Assembly: GCA_025349905.2 (NCBI GenBank) | Contig: MU624795.1 | Coordinates: forward strand, 13,139 to 23,423 | DNA length: 10,285 nucleotides | Reading direction: 5' to 3' | From: Blastocladiella britannica | Lineage: Eukaryota > Blastocladiomycota > Blastocladiomycetes > Blastocladiales > Blastocladiaceae | Shown: piece after piece, positions 1 to 6,913 of the stretch | Position numbering within the stretch: the first letter of the stretch is position 1 | Layout of the letters: each line of letters opens with the position of its first letter | Program-made: the position numbers and the translations under genes | Notes under the pieces: generated by a model | What the model saw: only the letters and a program-made list of their open reading frames with translations | What the model was told of the DNA's origin: nothing | Databases searched by the model: none

Positions 1-543
1 TGGCCTCCAACGCCTTGCGCTTGGCGTTCGCGATGTTGTCGCCGCACCCGTGGCGGTACGCTTTCCGCGAGAGCGCGCGATCCCTCGACGTGCCGTCGGT
101 CTCCACGATTGCCAGCAACTGCACCTTGGTCGCACCCGGATCCGACCCGATCAGCTTCCTGAAGTTGTGGCCGCCGATCTTGTGGTACATCTTGTTGGCG
201 TCCTTGCGGTACGCGTCAATTTTGATGTTACCGGTGGTGGTCTTGTCGGTGGTGGTGGCCGAGTTGGTGGCGGTGGATGGGGCGAACGGAGCCGCATCGA
301 CGTTCAGACCACGAGCGGACATGGTGGCGATGGTGGCGGTGGACGCCGTCCTGGTCACAGGCACGCAAGGCTTGGGCGCAGCCCGCTGTACCCGAACGCG
401 CGCTCCGCAATCGCCACCATGCGCTCCTCGTCGGTGCCGTTGAACATGGCGTAGCTGGCAGCGACGCGGATCGCATCGTCGCCAGAGTTGGGCGTGCCGG
501 GCAACTTGCCGTCGACAATTTTCAGGTACGGGGTGGTGGCCAT
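1..543 (-). CDS. Unknown protein, N-terminal part, truncated by left window edge; probable small intron
   Basis: I do not recognise this protein. The start at 543 (MATTPYLKIVDGKLPG) is chosen because ATG lies in a good context (GACCATGG). An in-frame ATG 45 nt upstream would add residues that look like untranslated sequence. The first frame stays GC3-rich to about 391, then hits a TGA at 355-357. A second GC3-rich frame, offset by one, runs from about 350 to the window edge. Removing a 41-nt GT-AG segment (351-391) joins them in frame and gives 167 visible residues. The joined protein has an N-terminal part with DDAIRVAASYAMFNGTDEER, a Ser/Thr/Ala-rich linker near residues 52-80, then a basic region (KIDAYRKDANKMYHKIGGHNF, VQLLAIVETDGTSRDRALSRKAYRHGCGDN). 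There is no signal peptide or membrane segment in view. The alternatives are a frameshift, or a second gene starting at MSARGLN. Confidence 0.5.
351..391 (-). other. Candidate 41-nt intron in the left-edge gene
   Basis: Read on the minus strand, this stretch starts GTACAG and ends GACCAG. Its removal joins two high-GC3 frames in phase 2 (GG|G codon). It is shorter than the other introns here (58-268 nt) and lacks a clear CTRAC branch site, so a sequencing or biological frameshift is an alternative. Confidence 0.35.
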
Positions 544-692
544 GGTCAAATTTGTCTGGCTTATGAAATCATACCCACCCCAATTCAAAGTTCTGTCTTG
601 CGAACGAGCAAATGGCTGACATGATTATTTCTTTTCTTTGATTTCTCCTAAAACGCCATCACCTCTCCTTAGCCGTGAAGAGTGACACGAAT
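544..692. promoter_or_regulatory. Short intergenic region between two minus-strand genes
   Basis: These 149 bp separate the stop of the repeat-protein gene (693) from the start of the left-edge gene (543). They must hold the 3' end of the former and the promoter of the latter. A minus-strand AATAAT at 624-629 could serve as a variant poly(A) signal, about 65 nt past the repeat-gene stop. I see no convincing TATA box. Confidence 0.35.
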
Positions 693-2714
693 TTATGGGG
701 ATCGCCGCCGAAGTGTAACAGCACGCCGTAGGGTCCCTAATTGGGCATGAATCAACCTCCACTTGCTCGGTGGCGAGACAACCGCGAGCCACGCTGCCCG
801 GCTCAATACGAGTGGATCGCCGTCCTCTAAAGTAAACTCTGTGCGGTCACTCGCCGCATCTGCTAGAAGGTTGTCGTTCCACCAGCGAACCACCGACGGA
901 TGCGGCACGTTGGCCGCGGGATCGGGGTCGATCAGGGCGTCGAGCATCGCGCCTTGTTCTTGGCGGTCAAGACAGTCCTTGATCAGCACCTTGAGTGGGA
1001 GACCGGACGCCCACCACCACTCGAGCCCGGCGACATGCGACTCGTCCGTCAGCGACCCCAGGAGCGTGTGATCGTATAGCAGCGGCAGTTGGCTGGTCAT
1101 CCACCAGTTGAGCACGTCCTCGAGCCCCTTGCTTGTTGCGAGCACCAGGGCTTGCCTCGAGTATTTCAGGGCAAGTCCGCTTTTCTGCCACCAGACCAGC
1201 GTGCTAAAGTCCGGTGCGTTGTCCATCGACGCGTGCGTATAATCAAACACCACGCGGCCGGCAGGGAGCGTTGGGTCACGCGACGCAGCGAGCCACCAGG
1301 CGAGGACAGCGCACTCCCCTCGCTGGGATGCTGCATCCACTGCGTCAGACCCCTTCCACGGAAAGGCGACCGTCGTTGCAGTGCGTGCGAGCCAGTCGAG
1401 CGTCGCGACGTGTCCGTTCTCGCCAGCAAGGCGGAGGGACCGAGGCTCAATCACGAATCGGCGGTGGCGAGCGTAAAGCCACTGAAGCATGGGGAGGTGG
1501 CCGTCGCTCAGCGCGGATTGAATGGAATGCTTGTCGCGGTGGATCTTGTTGGCGAATGGCAGGTTGTGCGAGATGGCCCACTCGAGCTCCGGGATACGGC
1601 CCGTTTGAACCGCTCGTCGTGCCACTCTGCGGAACTTCTTGGGCTTGGTCCCCAGTGCCCACCACCAGTCCAGCATCGCACGAGGGGCGTCGCTTAGGCA
1701 GCCTTCGGAGGTGAGGTAGACGATGGGGAACCGTGGGTCGCGGACGCGGTGCCACCAGTTGAGATCGTCGACACGGCCGGCCGCCGTGAGCCCCGGGACA
1801 ACTGCCCAATCCATCTGCATCAACCGAAGGAGATCCGTGTCCTCGTCGTTTTTGGAGAGGGTTAACTGCGATCGCAGTAAAAACGACGATGCGGAGCGCA
1901 AGAAACCCGTCATGTCATCCGTGTCCCACCAGTGCATGGGTTCGGCGCGATCGGGACCCGTGCAATTCAAGTACCACCACGACAGCGCGCGCGTGTGGCC
2001 ACTGCGCGCCATGGACCGTGGGTAGAGAGTGGATGAAAACAAGTTCCTGTCGTCGCTGCGGTCGGACCACCACGCGAGGATCGCCGTATGGCCACCCTGG
2101 GCAGCCGATGGCAGCACAATATGGCTGTGGTGCTTGAGGATATCGCTCACCGAGTGCGGCGCGCTGGATGATCCCCAAAAACCGAGCACGGCGAGTTGTC
2201 CTGCCTCGGAAGACGCGGCCATAGCGCGTGCTTGGTCTTCGGCGCTATAGGGTGGATGCCTACGGAAGGACTCGCTGTGCGCGAGGATCCATTCAATGAC
2301 GTCCAGGTGACCGCCGCGAGAGGCCGCAATCAGCGGTGCGAATGCGCTTTCATCGTCATTGCGGTTTTTGCACCGCTTCCCATTCCTGCTGTAGTTGCGG
2401 TCGAGGCCGAGTCGTTGACGGAGCTCGAGAATATCCATGCGGCCTCGCGCGGCGGCATTTTCGAGCGAGCAGTGGCGGAGCAGGTAGAGGCCGAGACGGG
2501 CCGAGTGCGGCGCAATCGCTGGCGTGGTGGTGGCCAGGATGGTTTGTAATGCGGGCGTGTCGATCATGCGGGCGGCGGCGGGGTACGGCAGGCCCCGCGA
2601 CAAGGATCCTGCGGCCATTGCCAGCACAAGATCGATGACGAGGTCCGGGAGTAGCATGTGTATGTGAGTGCAAGATGTGAATTGATTGGCTGACAAAGAG
2701 AGACGTTTATTCAT
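693..2714 (-). CDS. Trp-rich ankyrin-like repeat protein
   Basis: This uninterrupted 673-codon frame encodes a degenerate ankyrin-type repeat protein. The likely real start is Met20 (2655-2657): MLLPDLVIDLVLAMA resembles the F-box-like or 'LPxxVIDxIL' opening of such proteins, and the first 19 residues look like leader. Repeats of about 26-38 residues run from about 85 to 615. Each ends in a signature like LxWW followed by a Gly/Pro-rich turn, and several follow a GHxxxL motif (GGHLDVI near 134-140, SGHTRAL near 239-244, NGHVATL near 433-439). Trp pairs or triplets occur at 215, 247, 262, 320, 350, 473, 509, 537, 566 and 611. Single Trp occupies the same place at 142, 180, 303, 379, 412 and 441. 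The C-terminus is basic (RRAVTLRRRSP). Such repeats suggest protein-protein binding. The partner is unknown and I see no catalytic domain. Confidence 0.85.
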   Translation of the reverse strand: MNKRLSLSANQFTSCTHIHMLLPDLVIDLVLAMAAGSLSRGLPYPAAARMIDTPALQTILATTTPAIAPHSARLGLYLLRHCSLENAAARGRMDILELRQRLGLDRNYSRNGKRCKNRNDDESAFAPLIAASRGGHLDVIEWILAHSESFRRHPPYSAEDQARAMAASSEAGQLAVLGFWGSSSAPHSVSDILKHHSHIVLPSAAQGGHTAILAWWSDRSDDRNLFSSTLYPRSMARSGHTRALSWWYLNCTGPDRAEPMHWWDTDDMTGFLRSASSFLLRSQLTLSKNDEDTDLLRLMQMDWAVVPGLTAAGRVDDLNWWHRVRDPRFPIVYLTSEGCLSDAPRAMLDWWWALGTKPKKFRRVARRAVQTGRIPELEWAISHNLPFANKIHRDKHSIQSALSDGHLPMLQWLYARHRRFVIEPRSLRLAGENGHVATLDWLARTATTVAFPWKGSDAVDAASQRGECAVLAWWLAASRDPTLPAGRVVFDYTHASMDNAPDFSTLVWWQKSGLALKYSRQALVLATSKGLEDVLNWWMTSQLPLLYDHTLLGSLTDESHVAGLEWWWASGLPLKVLIKDCLDRQEQGAMLDALIDPDPAANVPHPSVVRWWNDNLLADAASDRTEFTLEDGDPLVLSRAAWLAVVSPPSKWRLIHAQLGTLRRAVTLRRRSP

Positions 2715-2907
2715 TCATTCCATTTACCTGGAGTGAGTTGCAAGCAAAGCAAGGATCACTTGGATTGGGCGATTGCGTCAGCAAGCAGGGAAGGGAGATT
2801 GACGGGGACAGTTCGGGGACATCTTTCCTTCCTTGCAATTCCAGAAAATCCCATTGTAAATTGGCTGCATTACAAACTGGAAGCACTCGTTCAATTGTGG
2901 AAATTGG
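2685..2907 (-). promoter_or_regulatory. Cluster of four CCAAT boxes
   Basis: Four ATTGG pentamers in the same orientation lie at 2685, 2764, 2860 and 2903 (CCAAT on the minus strand). In fungi the CCAAT box is bound by the Hap2/3/5 (NF-Y) complex. Occupancy here is inferred only. Confidence 0.4.
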
Positions 2908-3153
2908 GCGTTGAGTGAGCTGGCAGTGACTTGGTGGTGAATCAAATGTGAGTAAGCTTTTTTCGGCGTGTTGCCCGCGGGTTTGCAACATAAGACGTGA
3001 CCATCGCGCGCCCATAACACCCAAAAAGGCAGTGACCAAAACCACTCCACGCACATTCAAGGATCCCCCTCTTCCGCCAAAAAGAGCCCTTTCATTGTCT
3101 TTCACGGCTCCAACCCACCGAAAACTCTTGAGAACCAACCAAAAACCAACAAA
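2715..3153. promoter_or_regulatory. Divergent intergenic region between the repeat-protein gene and eEF2
   Basis: These 439 bp lie between divergently transcribed genes and should carry both promoters. There is no convincing TATA box near either start. ATTGG (CCAAT on the minus strand) occurs at 2764-2768, 2860-2864 and 2903-2907, with a fourth at 2685-2689 just inside the leader of the repeat gene. The last 35 nt before the eEF2 ATG are A- and C-rich (repeated ACCAA), as expected for the leader of a highly translated mRNA. Open frames here (for example minus 2707-3138) show no coding character. Confidence 0.55.
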
Positions 3154-5938
3154 ATGGTGAACTTCACGATCGGTACGGCCACTTTATTACTTGTCTCGGC
3201 CCTTGCCGCTTGTTATTGTTGTCCTTGCTCCATTTCCACGTTTTTTTTTTTCTTCTTTCGTCTTTCCCTAATTTTTCTTGGTTATTTTACTTGTGACTGG
3301 GTCGCGGTGAATACCAGTGTTTATTTTCCCACCTCTTGACATTTTTTCTTCTCATTTGAGCAACAATGGGCAAAAAAGAACAAGGACAATAAACAACAAT
3401 CAATCGAATCTGACAAACCAAAAAAAAAAATGAACATTAGACCAGATCCGTGAGCTCATGGACAAGACGAACAACATTCGTAACATGTCCGTGATTGCCC
3501 ACGTCGACCACGGCAAGTCCACCCTGACCGACTCGCTGCTGTCCAAGGCCGGTATTATCTCGACCGGTAAGGCCGGCGAGGCCCGTGCCACCGACACCCG
3601 CAAGGACGAGCAGGAGCGCGGTATCACCATCAAGTCGACCGCCATCTCGATGTACTTTGAGATGGGCGAGGAGGACATTGGCGACATCAAGCAGAAGACC
3701 GACGGCCGCGAGTTCCTCATCAACCTGATCGACTCGCCCGGTCACGTTGATTTCTCGTCGGAGGTCACCGCCGCGCTCCGTGTCACTGACGGCGCCCTGG
3801 TCGTTGTCGACACCATCGAGGGTGTGTGCGTGCAGACCGAGACCGTGCTGCGTCAGGCCCTGACTGAGCGCATCAAGCCCGTGCTGGTCATCAACAAGGT
3901 CGACCGCGCCCTGCTCGAGCTGCAGATGAGCAAGGAGGACCTGTACCAGAACTTCCAGCGTGTCATTGAGACCGTCAACGTCATCATCTCGACCTACATG
4001 GACGAATCGCTCGGCGATGTTCAGGTGTACCCCGACCGCGGTACCGTTGCGTTCGGCTCTGGCCTCCACGGCTGGGCCTTCACCCTGCGCCAGTTTGCCG
4101 CCCGCTACGCCAAGAAGTTCGGTGTCGACAAGAACAAGATGATGCTGCGTCTGTGGGGCGACAACTTCTTCAACCCCAAGACCCGCAAGTGGACCACCAA
4201 GGGCGGCGACGGCGCCGAGCGTGCCTTCAACATGTTTGTGCTCGACCCCATCTTCAAGCTGTTCGACGCGATCATGAACTTCAAGCAGGACCAGATCACC
4301 CTGATTCTCGACAAGCTCGAGCTCTCGCTCAAGCCCGACGAGAAGGACCTGACTGGCAAGACGCTCCTCAAGACCGTCATGAAGAAGTTCCTGCCCGCCG
4401 GTGACTCGCTCCTCGAGATGATTGTCATCCACCTGCCGTCGCCCGCGACTGCCCAGCGCTACCGTGTCGACACGCTGTACGAGGGTCCCCTGGACGACGA
4501 GGCCGCCACCGCCATCCGCGCCTGCGACGCCAACGGCCCGCTCATGCTGTACGTCTCCAAGATGGTGCCCACGTCGGACAAGGGTCGTTTCTACGCTTTC
4601 GGCCGTGTCTTCTCTGGCACTGTCCGCTCGAGTCAGAAGGTCCGCATCCAGGGCCCGCACTACATTCCCGGTGGCAAGAGTGACCTGTTCGTCAAGACGG
4701 TCCAGCGCACCGTGCTCATGATGGGCGGCAAGGTTGAGGCCATTGATGACTGCCCCGCCGGTAACATTGTCGGTCTTGTCGGTGTCGACCAGTTCCTGCT
4801 CAAGTCGGGTACCATCTCGACCATCGAGTCGGCGCACAACCTCAAGGTCATGAAGTTCTCGGTGTCGCCCGTCGTGCAGGTGGCTGTCGAGTGCAAGAAC
4901 GCTGCCGATCTGCCCAAGCTTGTGGAGGGCCTCAAGCGTCTGTCCAAGTCGGACCCCTGCGTGCTGTGCACCACCTCCGAGTCGGGCGAGCACATTGTCG
5001 CCGGTGCCGGTGAGCTCCACTTGGAGATTTGCCTCAAGGATCTCGAGGAGGACCACGCTGGTGTGCCGCTCAAGACCGGTGACCCCGTTGTCGCCTACCG
5101 TGAGACCGTGACCACCGTGTCGACCCTGACGTGCCTGTCCAAGTCGCCCAACAAGCACAACCGTATCTTCATGACCGCCGAGCCGCTGTCGGAGGAGCTG
5201 ACCACTGACATTGAGGCCGGCAAGGTGGACCCCCGTGAGGATATGAAGATCCGCGCCAAGACCCTGTCGGAGGACCACGGCTGGGACAAGAACGACGCGC
5301 TCAAGATCTGGTGCTTCGGCCCCGACACCAACGGCGCCAACGTGCTTGTGGACATGACCAAGGCTGTCCAGTACCTGTCGGAGATCAAGGACGCGTGCGT
5401 GTCGGCCTTCCAGTGGGCCACCAAGGAGGGTGCCCTCGCCGAGGAGCCCATGCGTGGTATCCGGTTCAACGTGCTCGATGTTGCGCTCCACGCCGATTCC
5501 ATCCATCGTGGTGCCGGTCAGATCATGCCCACGTGCCGTCGTGTCTGCTACGCGTCGGTGCTCGCCGCCAACCCGTCGCTCCAGGAGCCCATCTTCCTTG
5601 CCGAGGTGTCGTGCCCCGAGTCGGCCATGGGTGGCATTTACGGCGTGCTTAACCGTCGTCGTGGCCACGTGTTCTCGGAGGAGCAGCGCCAGGGTACCCC
5701 CCTGTACACGGTCAAGGCGTACATTCCCGTCGCCGAGTCGTTCGGTTTCACCACGGATCTGCGTGCCGCCACCGGTGGCCAGGCGTTCCCCCAGCTGGTG
5801 TTCTCGCACTACCAGATCATGTCGGGCTCGGCCCTCGAGGCTGGCAACAAGGTGTACGATGTCGTGCGTGCGCTCCGCAAGCGTAAGGGTCTCCCCGAGG
5901 ATGCTCCTACCTACGACAAGTACTACGACAAGTTGTAA
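3154..5938 (+). CDS. EFT2: Translation elongation factor 2 (eEF2), two exons
   Basis: This GTPase translocates peptidyl-tRNA and mRNA on the 80S ribosome in the cytosol. Exon 1 (3154-3172) encodes MVNFTI plus one base. Exon 2 (3441-5938) continues D-QIRELMDK, giving 838 residues against 842 in yeast. The start is supported by the family's invariant MVNFT beginning. Visible motifs are G1 AHVDHGKST (26-34), switch I around Thr57 with ERGITIKS, G3 DSPGH (104-108) and G4 NKVD (158-161). Also present are domain IV IHRGAGQ with His695 as the diphthamide target, and the terminal YYDKL. Codon choice is extremely biased toward C/G-ending codons, as in highly expressed genes. Two local differences from the usual sequence are Ala instead of an aromatic residue just before Thr57, and GAG instead of GGG after the diphthamide His-Arg. 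Transcription probably starts in the divergent region upstream. Confidence 0.98.
3173..3440 (+). other. Intron 1 of eEF2 (268 nt)
   Basis: The intron starts GTACGG and ends ATTAG, in phase 1 within the Asp7 codon. A perfect CTGAC branch site lies at 3410-3414, about 27 nt before the 3' splice site. It is AT-rich, with a T11 run near 3241-3251 and an A-rich tract just before the acceptor. It follows only 19 coding nucleotides and is about four times longer than the other introns here. Confidence 0.93.
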
Positions 5939-6093
5939 TTGACTCGTGGTCAAGGAGCCTGTCGTGTCGGTATTTTCTCAAAATTATAACTTTTTTTTTC
6001 CTCGGATACTTTTCTCTTTTGGTTCGATTCGCTCTTTGCATTGGCGGGGTTCGTCGGGCAACACAAAAAACAAAAAATACATTTACTTGACAT
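5939..6093. other. Convergent intergenic region after eEF2
   Basis: These 155 bp separate the stop codons of eEF2 (plus) and the small minus-strand gene. The region is AT-rich with a T-run near 5990-5998. It holds no AATAAA on either strand, so both 3' ends must use non-canonical signals or overlap. Confidence 0.5.
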
Positions 6094-6592
6094 TCATTCG
6101 GTTGCGAGGATAAGTGTAAGTGACCGCATCAGCCGACCAATCCACACCCGACCCCGCATGTCCTGCTCCAGAGCGGCGATCGTGTGGTCGTCCGCATAAA
6201 ATTCCAGCGGGTTCCCATAACTGAACGCAATCTCGGCCTCGCGTGTATGCGCCGCGTAGACTCGCGTCACTTGGACCGACCGAGTTTGTCCATCTATATC
6301 CTTCGTTTGAGATGAGGATTAAATGGAAAAACGACAAAAAAATGAACATACCCTGCACAATGCACGCCACGGCACGGCACTCAACCTCGCGCCACTTGAG
6401 CCGTTCCACTCGCCACTGCTCGCACGACCACCCGGCCCGCTTGGCGTCCGCCCACTCTATTTCCTTGGGCCGGTAGCTCGGCGGAAAGCTGCCGCACTTG
6501 ACGGCAGTGTCTGGGCCCACGTAAGGGTGCGACAAAATGACGTGTATGGCCTCTGTCAAGTCCAAGTACGCGTCGCAAAGCGAGAAAGGCAT
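6094..6592 (-). CDS. Small spliced protein of unknown function (146 aa)
   Basis: I do not recognise this protein. Exon 1 (6592-6352) starts MPFSLCDAYLDLTEAIHV. A 58-nt GT-AG intron is removed, and exon 2 (6293-6094) continues DGQTRSVQVTRVYAAHTREA to a TGA at 6094-6096. Both exons are GC3-rich, and the intron joins them in phase 1, which strongly supports splicing. The product is 146 residues, with Trp/Glu/Arg-rich middle (EIEWADAKRAGWSCEQWRVERLKWREVECR), several aromatic residues and no membrane segment or signal peptide. The 5' end is uncertain: the frame stays open upstream without an ATG, and another high-GC3 frame lies just upstream, so further exons are possible. It converges with eEF2 and diverges from the Mgr3-like gene. 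Confidence 0.65.
6294..6351 (-). other. 58-nt intron in the small unknown gene
   Basis: On the minus strand it starts GTATGT and ends ATATAG, with a T-rich first half. Reading through it would replace the conserved-looking C-terminus with an unrelated frame. Removing it restores a 65-residue GC3-rich tail. Confidence 0.85.
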
Positions 6593-6913
6593 GATCAGCA
6601 CCAACACCAGTCCACCATTTGCTGCGCTGTCCCAGCGTTCACTGCAAAAGCCAATGGTGGAACCGGGATGCCCTCGCTGGCGAACATCACCGCCAAGGCC
6701 CGCCGGGTCTTGGAAAACCAAGTTCAATGTCAGGCATATGATCCGTAAAAGGTGATCCCAGACGATGCTGGCAATCCGAATGTTTCTCTCAAAGGTTTGA
6801 AAAAAAGGAGTATTTGTCGCTGCTCCCTTCCTTCAAGAGGCCTGTCGTGTTTTGCGTCCAACTTTTTTTTTTTTCTCCTCTACTCTTTCGTGAATTTCGC
6901 TCCAAATTTGATT
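6593..6913. promoter_or_regulatory. Divergent intergenic region, small unknown gene / Mgr3-like gene
   Basis: These 321 bp lie between two divergent starts. The left third is covered by the possible upstream ORF. The right part holds a T12 run at 6863-6874 followed by a pyrimidine-rich stretch, consistent with a fungal promoter or 5' leader of the plus-strand gene. No clear TATA box is seen. Confidence 0.4.
6595..6687 (-). other. Possible upstream ORF or missed exon (30 codons)
   Basis: On the minus strand a high-GC3 frame starts MFASEGIPVPPLAFAV and ends at TGA 6595-6597. That stop is only 2 nt before the ATG at 6592 (TGATCATG). It could be an upstream ORF with reinitiation, an exon of the same gene joined by an unidentified intron, or part of a frameshifted gene. 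The frame stays open further upstream to about 6725 without another ATG. Confidence 0.3.

Noticed and set aside
15..454. Plus-strand frames at the left edge
   Set aside because: They are His/Arg/Gly-rich or show no family resemblance, and the minus strand has the better codon bias and start context.
2707..3138. Minus-strand 143-codon frame in the divergent region
   Set aside because: It has no GC3 bias or recognisable protein character, and it overlaps the probable promoters.
6003..6045. GGTTCGATTC at 6021-6030, like a tRNA B box
   Set aside because: The flanking bases cannot form a T stem, and no A box or acceptor stem lies at the proper distance.
6323..6748. Plus-strand 141-codon frame opposite the small unknown gene
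   Set aside because: The minus-strand reading has a valid intron joining two GC3-rich exons. The plus frame runs across that intron and is rich in His/Arg/Gln, as antisense shadows are.
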